A stretch of 64,000 bases of DNA from Lelliottia wanjuensis. Lineage in GTDB: Bacteria; Pseudomonadota; Gammaproteobacteria; Enterobacterales; Enterobacteriaceae. The notes beneath the pieces were generated by a model. That model was given only the letters and a program-made list of their open reading frames with translations. It had not been told where the DNA came from and ran no database searches. The stretch spans positions 117,165 to 181,164 of the forward strand of contig NZ_JASSOT010000078.1 in assembly GCF_030238365.1 (NCBI RefSeq), read 5' to 3'. A program made the translations under genes and the position numbers. This document shows, in pieces, positions 1 through 7,908 of the stretch; within the stretch, counting starts at the first letter, position 1, and every line of letters starts with the position of its first letter.

Positions 1-270
1 AATGCGATAAAGCACGGCACCTCGCAGCTGCTGGGCACCGGCGAAATCCGTATCTCTGCCAGCCGGTTTAATCACCACCTGGTGCTGGATATTGAAGATA
101 ACGCCGGGCTGTATCTGCCCGGTGCCGAGTCGGGAGGGCTGGGAATGAGCCTGGTCGACAAACGTCTGCGCGCGCATTTTGGCGATGACTGCGGCATTAC
201 CGTCGACTGCGAGCCGGACAGTTTTACCCGTATTACCCTACGATTGCCCCTGGAGGAAAACGCATGCTAA
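1..270 (+). CDS. btsS: BtsS (YehU) sensor histidine kinase, C-terminal part
   Basis: This is the last 89 codons of a LytS-type membrane histidine kinase cut by the left window edge. Only the HATPase_c domain remains: the N-box (NAIKHG, at the very edge), the DNAGLY segment and the G-box-like GGLGMSLVDKRL. The C-terminus ends RITLRLPLEENAC. In E. coli BtsS senses extracellular pyruvate and phosphorylates BtsR, which induces the pyruvate transporter gene btsT (yjiY). The stop overlaps the btsR start by 7 nt, so the pair is translationally coupled as in K-12. Identity is secure from context and sequence; the sensory membrane part is outside the window. Confidence 0.93.
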   Translation, partial: NAIKHGTSQLLGTGEIRISASRFNHHLVLDIEDNAGLYLPGAESGGLGMSLVDKRLRAHFGDDCGITVDCEPDSFTRITLRLPLEENAC

Positions 271-983
271 GAGTGCTGATTGTCGATGATGAGCCGTTAG
301 CGCGGGAAAACCTGCGGGTTCTGTTACAGGAACAGAGCGACATTGAAATCGCGGGCGAGTGCGCCAACGCCATCGAAGCCATTGGCGCGGTGCATAAATT
401 ACGCCCCGATGTGCTGTTTCTCGATATCCAGATGCCGCGCATCAGCGGCCTGGAGATGGTCGGGATGCTCGACCCGGAGCACCGTCCGTACATCGTGTTT
501 CTCACCGCCTTTGATGAATATGCGGTCAAAGCCTTTGAAGAGCACGCGTTCGATTATCTGCTCAAACCGATCGAAGAGAAGCGGCTGGAGAAAACCCTTA
601 ACCGTTTGCGCCAGGAGCGCAGCGTGCAGGACGTGTCGCTGCTGCCGGAAAACCAGCAGGCGCTGAAATTTATCCCCTGCACCGGCCACAGCCGAATCTA
701 TCTCCTGCAGATGGACGACGTGGCCTTTGTCAGCAGCCGCATGAGCGGGGTGTTTGTCACCAGTGGCGAAGGCAAAGAGGGCTTTACCGAGCTGACCCTG
801 CGCACGCTGGAGAGCCGGACGCCGCTGATCCGCTGCCACCGACAGTATCTGGTGAACATGGCGCATCTGAAGGAGATTCGTCTGGAAGAGAACGGCCAGG
901 CGGAGCTGGTGCTGCGCGCGGGGCAGACGGTGCCGGTGAGTCGACGCTATCTGAAAAGCCTGAAAGAGGCGATTGGGTTGTAA
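264..983 (+). CDS. btsR: BtsR (YehT) LytTR-family response regulator
   Basis: Cytoplasmic response regulator of 239 aa, the same length as E. coli BtsR. The N-terminal receiver domain has the acidic pair DDE near residue 8, the phospho-acceptor D54 in VLFLDIQMP and the conserved K in LLKPIEEKR. The C-terminal LytTR DNA-binding domain runs from about residue 135, with FIPCTGHSRIYLL at its start and a run of basic residues at the end (VSRRYLKSLKEAIGL). It is the partner of the overlapping btsS kinase. In E. coli it activates btsT in response to pyruvate; its target is not in this window. Confidence 0.96.
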   Translation: MLRVLIVDDEPLARENLRVLLQEQSDIEIAGECANAIEAIGAVHKLRPDVLFLDIQMPRISGLEMVGMLDPEHRPYIVFLTAFDEYAVKAFEEHAFDYLLKPIEEKRLEKTLNRLRQERSVQDVSLLPENQQALKFIPCTGHSRIYLLQMDDVAFVSSRMSGVFVTSGEGKEGFTELTLRTLESRTPLIRCHRQYLVNMAHLKEIRLEENGQAELVLRAGQTVPVSRRYLKSLKEAIGL

Positions 984-1029
984 AACTGGTACACTGCGCC
1001 CCATCGCATCACCGACAGCTGAAGGCTCT

Positions 1030-1500
1030 ATGTTAAGTAACGATATTCTGCGCAGCGTGCGCTACATCCTGAAATCCAACAACAACGATTTGGTTCGTAT
1101 TCTGGCGCTGGCTGAGGTCGAGACCACTCCGGCGAATATCGCCAGCTGGATCACCAAAGAGGATGAAGAGGGCTTCGTTCGCTGCCCAGACATCATCCTC
1201 TCTTCGTTCCTGAATGGGCTGATCTACGATAAGCGCGGCAAAGACGAGTCTGCCCCGGTGCTGTCACCAGAGCGTCGCGTGAATAACAACATCGTGCTGA
1301 AGAAGCTGCGTATCGCCTTTTCCCTGAAATCCGACGATGTATTAGCCATCATGACCGAGCAGAAATTCCGCGTGTCGATGCCGGAAATCACCGCCATGAT
1401 GCGCGCGCCGGATCATAAGAATTACCGCGAGTGCGGCGACCAGTTTATGCGTTATTTCCTGCGCGGGTTGACTCACCGGGTGCATAGCGCGAAGCCGTAA
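1030..1500 (+). CDS. yehS: YehS, DUF1456 protein
   Basis: Cytoplasmic protein of 156 aa of unknown function, made of two DUF1456 repeats. The first begins NDILRSVRYILKSNNNDLVRILALAEVE and the second NNIVLKKLRIAFSLKSDDVLAIM, so the internal duplication is visible by eye. The start was placed at the ATG at 1030 because this gives the K-12 length and N-terminus (MLSNDILRS); an upstream ATG at 973 lies inside the btsR tail. It lies 46 nt after btsR and is probably cotranscribed with it, as in K-12. No catalytic motif is apparent. Confidence 0.93.
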   Translation: MLSNDILRSVRYILKSNNNDLVRILALAEVETTPANIASWITKEDEEGFVRCPDIILSSFLNGLIYDKRGKDESAPVLSPERRVNNNIVLKKLRIAFSLKSDDVLAIMTEQKFRVSMPEITAMMRAPDHKNYRECGDQFMRYFLRGLTHRVHSAKP

Positions 1501-1505
1501 GAACT

Positions 1506-1604
1506 GCCGGGTGGCGGCTACGCCTTACCCGGCCTACCAAACTGACTCACCGGGTGACAAGGCGAGGGTTTTGTAGGTCGGGTAAGGCGAAGCCGCCACC
1601 CGAC
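1506..1604. repeat. REP pair (BIME)
   Basis: Two palindromic REP units in opposite orientation: one starting GCCGGGTGGCGGC at 1506-1538, the other its inverted form ending GCCGCCACCCGAC at 1572-1604. They lie between the convergent genes yehS and metG, a usual place for BIMEs. Confidence 0.85.
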
Positions 1605-1627
1605 ACCGCAACCGGCAAAAAAGGCAT

Positions 1628-1658
1628 AAAAAAAGCCGCTCATCTGAGCGGCTTTTTC
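1628..1658. terminator. Bidirectional Rho-independent terminator between yehS and metG
   Basis: A-run, then the stem AGCCGCTCA / TGAGCGGCT with a very short loop (1634-1653), then a T-run. It can end transcription from both convergent genes. Confidence 0.9.
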
Positions 1659-1660
1659 GT

Positions 1661-3694
1661 TTATTTCACCTGCTGACCCGGCTTTGCACCTTCGTCAGGG
1701 CTTAACAGGAAGATATCCTTCCCGCCAGGACCGGCGGCCATCACCATCCCTTCCGAGATGCCGAAGCGCATTTTGCGCGGCGCAAGGTTGGCGACCATCA
1801 CCGTCTGGCGACCGATCAGCACCTGCGGATCCGGATACGCCGAGCGAATGCCGGAGAAGACGTTGCGCTTCTCACCGCCCAGATCCAGCGTCAGACGCAG
1901 CAGTTTGTCGGAGCCTTCCACGAATTCCGCATTTTCAATCAGCGCGACGCGCAGATCGACTTTGGCGAAATCATCAAAGGTGATGGTTTCCTGAATCGGA
2001 TCGTCTGCCAGCGGGCCAGTCACTGGCGCAGCGGCGGCTTTCACCTCTTCTTTGGACGCCTCAACCAGGGCTTCAACCTGTTTCATCTCAATGCGGTTAT
2101 ACAGCGCTTTGAAGGTATTCACTTTGTGGCCGAGCAGCGGCTGCTGGATTGCATCCCAGGTCAGCTCCGTGTTCAGGAATGCTTCAGCACGTTCTGTCAG
2201 CTGCGGCAGAACCGGCTTCAGGTAGGTCATCAGCACGCGGAACAGGTTGATGCCCATGGAGCAGATCGCCTGCAGATCCGCATCGCGGCCTTCCTGCTTC
2301 GCAACTACCCACGGTGCCTGCTCGTCGACATAGCGGTTCGCCAGGTCGGCCAGGGCCATGATTTCGCGTACCGCTTTACCGAACTCACGCGCTTCCCAGG
2401 CTTCGCCGATGGTCGCAGCCGCGTCAGTGAAGGTTTTGTACAACGCTGGATCAGCCAGTTCAGCCGCCATCACGCCGTCGAAACGCTTGGCGATAAAGCC
2501 CGCGTTACGGGACGCCAGGTTCACCACCTTGTTCACGATGTCGGCGTTCACGCGCTGCACGAAATCTTCCAGGTTCAGGTCGATATCGTCGATGCGGGAG
2601 GAGAGCTTCGCGGTGTAATAGTAGCGCAGGCTGTCGGCATCGAAGTGGTTCAGCCAGGTGCTGGCCTTGATGAAGGTCCCACGAGATTTGGACATCTTCG
2701 CGCCGTTCACTGTGACGTAGCCGTGCACGAACAGGTTGGTTGGCTTGCGGAAACCGCTGCCTTCCAGCATCGCTGGCCAGAACAGGCTGTGGAAATAGAC
2801 GATGTCTTTGCCGATGAAGTGGTACAGCTCGGCGTCGGAATCTTTCTTCCAGTACTCTTCAAAGCTCGTGGTGTCGCCGCGTTTGTCGCACAGGTTCTTG
2901 AAGGAGCCCATGTAGCCGATTGGCGCATCCAGCCAGACGTAGAAATATTTGCCCGGTGCGTTCGGAATTTCAAAGCCGAAGTACGGCGCATCGCGGGAGA
3001 TATCCCACTGCTGCAGGCCGGATTCGAACCACTCCTGCATTTTGTTCGCCACCTGCTCCTGCAGCGCACCGCTGCGGGTCCACGCCTGCAGCATTTCGCT
3101 AAATGACGGCAGGTCGAAGAAGAAGTGCTCAGAGTCACGCATCACCGGCGTCGCGCCGGAGACCACTGATTTCGGCTCGATAAGCTCGGTCGGGCTGTAG
3201 GTTGCGCCGCACACTTCGCAGTTATCGCCGTACTGATCCGGGGATTTACACTTCGGACAGGTGCCTTTCACAAAACGGTCCGGCAGGAACATGCCTTTTT
3301 CCGGATCGTAGAGCTGAGAGATGGTGCGGTTTTTAATAAAACCGTTCTCTTTCAGACGGGTGTAGATAAGCTCGGACAGCTCGCGGTTCTCGTCGCTGTG
3401 CGTCGAGTGGTAATTGTCGTAGCTGATGTCAAAGCCAGCAAAATCGGTCTGATGCTCCTGACTCATTTCGGTAATCATCTGCTCCGGGGAGATCCCCAGC
3501 TGCTGTGCTTTCAGCATGATTGGCGTGCCGTGAGCATCGTCCGCGCAGATGAAGTTTACCTGGTGGCCGCGCATTCGCTGGTAACGGACCCAGACATCAG
3601 CCTGGATATGCTCCAGCATGTGGCCGAGGTGGATTGAGCCGTTTGCGTACGGCAGGGCGCACGTTACCAGAATTTTTTTCGCGACTTGAGTCAT
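1661..3694 (-). CDS. metG: Methionyl-tRNA synthetase MetG
   Basis: Charges tRNA-Met with methionine in the cytosol; essential for initiation and elongation. The protein is 677 aa from the chosen ATG at 3694 (MTQVAKKILV), the K-12 length. The reading frame is open a further 26 codons upstream, but that extension has no family match. Visible features are the class I HIGH-type motif (YANGSIHLGHM), the zinc knuckle cysteines (CPKCKSPDQYGDNCEVC), the KMSKS loop (AKMSKSRGTF), the anticodon-binding helical domain with WVVAKQEGRD, and the C-terminal tRNA-binding dimerisation domain (FDDFAKVDLRVALIENAE to the end). It is transcribed divergently from mrp. Confidence 0.98.
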   Translation of the reverse strand: MTQVAKKILVTCALPYANGSIHLGHMLEHIQADVWVRYQRMRGHQVNFICADDAHGTPIMLKAQQLGISPEQMITEMSQEHQTDFAGFDISYDNYHSTHSDENRELSELIYTRLKENGFIKNRTISQLYDPEKGMFLPDRFVKGTCPKCKSPDQYGDNCEVCGATYSPTELIEPKSVVSGATPVMRDSEHFFFDLPSFSEMLQAWTRSGALQEQVANKMQEWFESGLQQWDISRDAPYFGFEIPNAPGKYFYVWLDAPIGYMGSFKNLCDKRGDTTSFEEYWKKDSDAELYHFIGKDIVYFHSLFWPAMLEGSGFRKPTNLFVHGYVTVNGAKMSKSRGTFIKASTWLNHFDADSLRYYYTAKLSSRIDDIDLNLEDFVQRVNADIVNKVVNLASRNAGFIAKRFDGVMAAELADPALYKTFTDAAATIGEAWEAREFGKAVREIMALADLANRYVDEQAPWVVAKQEGRDADLQAICSMGINLFRVLMTYLKPVLPQLTERAEAFLNTELTWDAIQQPLLGHKVNTFKALYNRIEMKQVEALVEASKEEVKAAAAPVTGPLADDPIQETITFDDFAKVDLRVALIENAEFVEGSDKLLRLTLDLGGEKRNVFSGIRSAYPDPQVLIGRQTVMVANLAPRKMRFGISEGMVMAAGPGGKDIFLLSPDEGAKPGQQVK

Positions 3695-3830
3695 AGTGGG
3701 CATTACTTCTTTAACAGTAAAAAGGGTTTTTGATAGTAACAAAAGGGCCATTATTAAGTAAGCACAAACCACGGCCTTTCAGGTAAACTTGTTCAACTAA
3801 GGTCTTATTCACAAGAACAAAGGAGTCGGG

Positions 3831-4940
3831 ATGAGTTCTCAATCCCAGGCCAAATCACCGGAAGCCTTACGAGCAATGGTTGCCGGGACGCTGGCCAATT
3901 TTCAGCATCCAACCCTGAAGCACAATCTCACCACGCTGAAAGCGCTGCATCATGTCGCCTGGCTGGATGACACGCTGCACGTCGAACTGCAGATGCCGTT
4001 CGTCTGGGCCAGCGCCTTCGAAACCCTGAAAGAGCAGTGCAGTTCTGACCTGCTGCGCATCACCGGGGCGAAGGCGATTGACTGGAAGCTGACGCATACC
4101 ATCGCTACGCTCAAGCGCGTGAAGAATCAGCCGGGCGTGAACGGCGTGAAGAACATTATCGCCATCAGCTCTGGCAAAGGCGGGGTGGGGAAATCCTCCA
4201 CCGCCGTGAACCTGGCGCTGGCGCTGGCCGCCGAAGGGGCCAAAGTGGGTATTCTCGATGCGGATATTTACGGCCCGTCGATCCCGAACATGCTGGGTGC
4301 GGAAAATCAGCGTCCAACCTCGCCGGACGGTACCCATATGGCGCCGATCATGGCTTACGGCCTGGCGACCAACTCGATTGGTTATCTGGTGACAGACGAT
4401 AACGCCATGGTCTGGCGCGGCCCGATGGCCAGCAAGGCGCTGCTGCAGATGCTGCAGGAGACCATGTGGCCGGATCTCGATTATCTGGTACTGGATATGC
4501 CGCCGGGCACCGGTGATATTCAGCTGACGCTGGCGCAAAACATTCCGGTGACAGGCGCTGTTGTGGTTACGACGCCGCAGGATATCGCGCTGATCGACGC
4601 CAAAAAAGGCATCGTGATGTTCGAGAAGGTGGAAGTGCCGGTGCTGGGCGTGGTCGAGAACATGAGCGTGCATATCTGCAGCAACTGCGGGCATCACGAG
4701 CCGATCTTTGGCACCGGTGGCGCAGAGAGGCTGGCGGCGCAGTATCACACCCAGCTGCTGGGGCAGATGCCGCTGCACATTACGCTGCGTGAAGATCTCG
4801 ACAGCGGTAAGCCGACCGTGGTGCGTAGTCCGGAGAGTGAGTTTGCCGGGATGTACCGTCAGCTCGCCGGACGCGTGGCCGCGCAGCTGTACTGGCAGGG
4901 GGAAGTGATTCCGAGCGAGATCGCGTTTCGTGCGGTGTGA
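3831..4940 (+). CDS. mrp: Mrp/ApbC iron-sulfur cluster carrier P-loop ATPase
   Basis: Cytosolic 369-aa MinD/Mrp-family ATPase that carries Fe-S clusters to apoproteins. The N-terminal MIP18/DUF59-like domain covers about residues 1-95. The deviant Walker A SGKGGVGKSS is at about 114-123, followed by DADIYGPSIP and VLDMPPGTGD (Walker B region). The cluster-bridging CxxC is C283/C286 in ICSNCGHHEP. The Shine-Dalgarno is AAAGGAG, 8 nt before ATG 3831. It is divergent from metG, as in K-12. Salmonella apbC is the same gene. Confidence 0.97.
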   Translation: MSSQSQAKSPEALRAMVAGTLANFQHPTLKHNLTTLKALHHVAWLDDTLHVELQMPFVWASAFETLKEQCSSDLLRITGAKAIDWKLTHTIATLKRVKNQPGVNGVKNIIAISSGKGGVGKSSTAVNLALALAAEGAKVGILDADIYGPSIPNMLGAENQRPTSPDGTHMAPIMAYGLATNSIGYLVTDDNAMVWRGPMASKALLQMLQETMWPDLDYLVLDMPPGTGDIQLTLAQNIPVTGAVVVTTPQDIALIDAKKGIVMFEKVEVPVLGVVENMSVHICSNCGHHEPIFGTGGAERLAAQYHTQLLGQMPLHITLREDLDSGKPTVVRSPESEFAGMYRQLAGRVAAQLYWQGEVIPSEIAFRAV

Positions 4941-4956
4941 TTTGTAGCCTTGTTGT

Positions 4957-5043
4957 GCCGGGTGGCGGCTTCGCCTTACCCGGCCTACAAAACCCGTAGC
5001 CCCGCAACCCCGTAGGCCCGCGCAAGCGAAGCGCCGCCGGGCG
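4957..5043. repeat. REP pair (BIME)
   Basis: GCCGGGTGGCGGCTTCGCC...CCCGGCC at 4957-4988, facing the inverted unit TAGGCCCGCGCAAGCGAAGC...GCCGGGC at about 5012-5043. It occupies the convergent gap between mrp and the GNAT gene. Confidence 0.82.
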
Positions 5044-5065
5044 CCAGACCGCACAAAACCCGCAA

Positions 5066-5554
5066 TTACCGCAATCGGTAATGCATCAGGTAATACTCTC
5101 CCTCCGGAGAATCCCCCGTCGCCTCGATATGCCAGCCGTGCCGCTGATAAAACCCTACCGCACGTTCATTTCTGACCAGACACTTAAGCGAACCTGTACT
5201 GCTGAACTGCTGTTGTACATGTTCCAGCAGCAGGCTGCCTGCGCCCACGCCCTGATACTGCGGATCCACAAACAGGTTGTGCAGAAAATTATCGTTGCTC
5301 CAGACCGACGCAAACCCGACGCGATGGCCGTTTTGCACCGCCACCCAGATCTGCTCGTCAAGGGTGGCCGCGTCGAAATCCTCAAGCTGCCAGTCGGTGT
5401 CATCCAGCCACGGCCACGCCTCGCGACGGGCCTGTAAAAAGAGGGTGCGCAGGAAAGGGCGATCGCTTTCCTGCCAGGGTCTGACGATGAGGGGATCAGC
5501 GGTGATAGAAGATATCCCCGTTGTAGGCTTTGAGGATTTTACCGTCGGCGTCAT
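5066..5554 (-). CDS. GNAT-family N-acetyltransferase
   Basis: Predicted cytosolic acetyl-CoA-dependent N-acetyltransferase, substrate unknown. The GNAT fold is visible from IVRPWQESDRPFLRTLF onward. The acetyl-CoA loop region is FVDPQYQGVGAGSLLLEHV (Q/R-x-x-G-x-G/A type), followed by the last-strand tract CLVRNERAVGFYQRHGWHIE. The only ATG in frame is at 5554, giving 162 aa, with its first 20 or so residues overlapping the end of rcnB by 59 nt. Family members normally begin near IVRPW, so translation may really start at a non-ATG codon just after the rcnB stop at 5496. It probably forms a unit with rcnB. Confidence 0.8.
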   Translation of the reverse strand: MTPTVKSSKPTTGISSITADPLIVRPWQESDRPFLRTLFLQARREAWPWLDDTDWQLEDFDAATLDEQIWVAVQNGHRVGFASVWSNDNFLHNLFVDPQYQGVGAGSLLLEHVQQQFSSTGSLKCLVRNERAVGFYQRHGWHIEATGDSPEGEYYLMHYRLR

Positions 5555-5828
5555 TAATCAGAACGTAGTTCTCACCCATGTAAGTCCAGTGCGTACCCGC
5601 ATCTGGTGCCGGGAGGTTACGCAGCTGAAACTGCTTAATGGTGTACTCAGGCGTTTGATAGAGCGCCGGGGCGGTGTCGCCAATTTTGAATTTTGTGAAA
5701 TCGGCGATGAACTCTTGTTCTTCATAAGCCTGGATCCCGGAAGGTGCAGTCACGGGTTGCGGAGCGGCATAAACAGCACCCGCCAGTGACATCAACACAC
5801 CCAGAAGCAGCAATTTACTCTTAGCCAT
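5496..5828 (-). CDS. rcnB: RcnB, periplasmic nickel/cobalt homeostasis protein
   Basis: Small periplasmic protein (110 aa) of the RcnB family, which modulates Ni/Co export together with the RcnA pump in E. coli. The signal peptide is MAKSKLLLLGVLMSLAGAVYA. The mature part is almost collinear with E. coli RcnB (FIADF, IKQFQLRNLPAPDAGTHWTYMG, KILKAYNGDIFYHR). The start was placed at the ATG at 5828, preceded by GGAGATAAA; a longer frame to 5879 has no Shine-Dalgarno. The K-12 neighbours rcnA and rcnR are not in this window. A GNAT gene follows and overlaps. Confidence 0.93.
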   Translation of the reverse strand: MAKSKLLLLGVLMSLAGAVYAAPQPVTAPSGIQAYEEQEFIADFTKFKIGDTAPALYQTPEYTIKQFQLRNLPAPDAGTHWTYMGENYVLINDADGKILKAYNGDIFYHR

Positions 5829-6319
5829 TTTATCTCCAGTTAAACCTTTTGCTGAACCTTCAGCCCGCTGTGACGGCACAGCGCGGCAAGCAGCCCATTT
5901 TAAGTATCACGGTCGCGCTTGTTGGAAAAAAAATGTAACAAATCTGAACAGCTTTGCCCATGACTTAATCATTCATCTCACAAATGAATAATCGAGAAAC
6001 ACGCTGCCAGTTTTATTATTCAGCCTCAGGGTGAGTGAAAATAGAAGGTGCAAAATTGGACTCAACGGTGAATGCAATTTAAACACATACCTTTTACTAT
6101 TAAATTCGATATGAATAGCTTTGGTGGTATTTCCCGCGATGAATATTTGCCACCGCCGGGAAACAAATGAAGAGTATTTATTCGAAATGATTAAATTGAC
6201 GGCTCATGGATGGAGTGCTAATTCAAACTGTTGATTTTGCTATTTTTTAACTCGGCTGGTCATGGGTGTCAACGTACTCGCCAATTATTCCTGATAAAAC
6301 AAAGATTTTATCCATTCCA
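5829..6319. other. AT-rich intergenic leader upstream of gfcE copy 1
   Basis: About 490 nt between the divergent rcnB and gfcE copy 1, clearly richer in A+T than its neighbours. It should hold the promoters of both genes. I looked for a JUMPstart/ops element (GGCGGTAG), which often precedes capsule export operons, and for an Rcs box, and saw neither. No convincing small gene: a 31-codon ATG frame near 6139 lacks a Shine-Dalgarno. Confidence 0.5.
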
Positions 6320-7459
6320 ATGAAAAATAAAATATCTCTTTCGGTGTTAGCATTAATAATAAGTCAATTGACAGGCTGTGCGTTTGTACCTGGCCAGCAG
6401 CTGAGTGTTTCGGATAAAAATGTCATTGCTGCATCAGATGCTAATTATCAGCTCGATAAGCGCGTCGATGTTTACCCGATCACGCCGTCGTTGATTGAGA
6501 CACTTCGCCCAACGACACTCAAATCTCAGGCGAATCCTAATCTCGATGCGCAGCTCAAAAGCTGGGAATACCACATCGACGTAGGCGATATTCTGACCAT
6601 CACCGTCTGGGATCACCCGGAGCTCACCACGCCTGCCGGGCAGTACCGCAGCGCGAGCGACACGGGCAACTGGGTGGCCGCCGACGGCACGATTTTTTAT
6701 CCCTACATTGGCAAGCTCAACGTCGCCGGGAAAACCGTCTCCGAGGTTCGCGAGGAGATCGCCTCCCGGCTGGATAAAGTGATCGAAAGCCCGCAGGTGG
6801 ACGTGAGCGTGGCGGCGTTCCGCTCGCAAAAAGCCTACGTCACCGGTGAGGTGGTCAAATCCGGGCAGCAGGCGATCACTAACATTCCTCTCACGGTTAT
6901 GGATGCGGTGAATGCGGCGGGCGGTCTCTCCTCCGATGCCGACTGGCGCGACGTGGTGCTGACCCATAATGGCAAAGACACCCATCTCTCTCTGTATGCC
7001 CTGATGCAGCACGGCGATTTGACGCAGAACAAACTGCTGTGGCCGGGGGATATTCTCTTCGTGCCGCGCAACGACGGCCTGAAAGTCTTCGTGATGGGCG
7101 AAGTGGCGAAACAAAGCACCCTCAAAATGGATCGCAGCGGGATGACCCTGGCGGAAGCTTTAGGCAATGCCGGGGGACTCAACCAGGATCTGGCGGACGC
7201 GACGGGGATCTTCGTGATTCGTTCGGCGCCGAAAGCTGATAAACAGAGCAAAATCGCCAGCGTGTACCAGCTCGACGCCAAAGACGCCTCGGCGATGGTG
7301 CTCGGCACCGAATTTCAGCTCCAGCCCTACGACATTGTCTATGTCACGACCGCGCCGATTTCGCGCTGGAATCGCGTGATCTCTCAGCTCGTGCCAACCA
7401 TCAGCGGCGTTCATGACCTGACGGAAACGGCGCGCTATATCCGCACGTGGCCGCAGTAA
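6320..7459 (+). CDS. gfcE: GfcE/Wza-family outer-membrane polysaccharide export lipoprotein, copy 1
   Basis: Outer-membrane lipoprotein forming the octameric export channel for group 4 or colanic-type polysaccharide. The lipobox is LTGC, with the acylated Cys at residue 20 from ATG 6320. The PES domain includes GDILTITVWDHPELTTPAGQ and YPYIGKLNVAGKT, followed by SLBB domains (VYVTGEVVKSGQQ-like and VFVMGEVAKQSTLKMD). The C-terminal amphipathic helix region ends VRYIRTWPQ-like (ARYIRTWPQ here). The sequence is closer to E. coli GfcE (YccZ) than to Wza. Start uncertain: ATG 6320 matches the homologue N-terminus but has no good Shine-Dalgarno; a GTG at 6266 adds 18 residues. It is the first gene of the first of two tandem gfcE-etp-etk sets. 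Confidence 0.88.
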   Translation: MKNKISLSVLALIISQLTGCAFVPGQQLSVSDKNVIAASDANYQLDKRVDVYPITPSLIETLRPTTLKSQANPNLDAQLKSWEYHIDVGDILTITVWDHPELTTPAGQYRSASDTGNWVAADGTIFYPYIGKLNVAGKTVSEVREEIASRLDKVIESPQVDVSVAAFRSQKAYVTGEVVKSGQQAITNIPLTVMDAVNAAGGLSSDADWRDVVLTHNGKDTHLSLYALMQHGDLTQNKLLWPGDILFVPRNDGLKVFVMGEVAKQSTLKMDRSGMTLAEALGNAGGLNQDLADATGIFVIRSAPKADKQSKIASVYQLDAKDASAMVLGTEFQLQPYDIVYVTTAPISRWNRVISQLVPTISGVHDLTETARYIRTWPQ

Positions 7460-7893
7460 TGGTGAATTCAATCCTCGTGGTCTGCACCGGAAATATCTGC
7501 CGCTCGCCCATCGGTGAACGCCTGTTGCGCCAGCAGATGCCCGGTTTCACCGTGGCCTCCGCCGGAGTCAGCGGCCTGGTCGGGCACGCAGCCGATGTGC
7601 GGGCGCAGGAAGTCGCGGCGCTGCACGGCGTCTCCCTTGAAGGGCATGTGGCGCAAAAACTGACCCCGCAGCTGATGCGCGAATACGATTTGATTCTGGC
7701 GATGGAGCCGGAACACCTGAACCATATTTCGGCGATGGCCCCTGAAATCCGGGGTCGGTCGCTGCTGTTTGGGCAGTGGTTGCAAACGCGCGCAATCCCC
7801 GACCCGTATCGTAAGAGTCACGAAGCGTATGAATACGTGTTCGATCTGCTGGGCAGGGCGAGTCAGGAATGGGCTCAACGACTGAGTCATTAA
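7459..7893 (+). CDS. etp: Etp/Wzb low-molecular-weight protein-tyrosine phosphatase, copy 1
   Basis: Cytosolic LMW-PTP that dephosphorylates the cognate BY-kinase Etk. The N-terminal P-loop is VCTGNICRSPIGERLL (Cx4-CR[ST] signature). The catalytic acid is in the late DPYRKS motif (IPDPYRKSHEAYEYVF). The ATG at 7459 overlaps the gfcE stop as TAATG, favouring reinitiation, and gives 144 aa. A GTG at 7447 would give 148 aa, the exact length of E. coli Etp, so either start is possible. It lies between its export lipoprotein and kinase, as in the E. coli gfcE-etp-etk operon. Confidence 0.9.
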   Translation: MVNSILVVCTGNICRSPIGERLLRQQMPGFTVASAGVSGLVGHAADVRAQEVAALHGVSLEGHVAQKLTPQLMREYDLILAMEPEHLNHISAMAPEIRGRSLLFGQWLQTRAIPDPYRKSHEAYEYVFDLLGRASQEWAQRLSH

Positions 7894-7908
7894 AGGAATA
7901 AAGTTTCA

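Noticed and set aside
2126..3106. 326-codon open frame on the plus strand inside metG
   Set aside because: It is the antisense of metG, with no Shine-Dalgarno or protein-family features; metG is certain.
5829..6319. JUMPstart/ops or Rcs box before the gfcE-etp-etk set
   Set aside because: I searched by eye for GGCGGTAG and for an RcsAB-type box and found no acceptable match.
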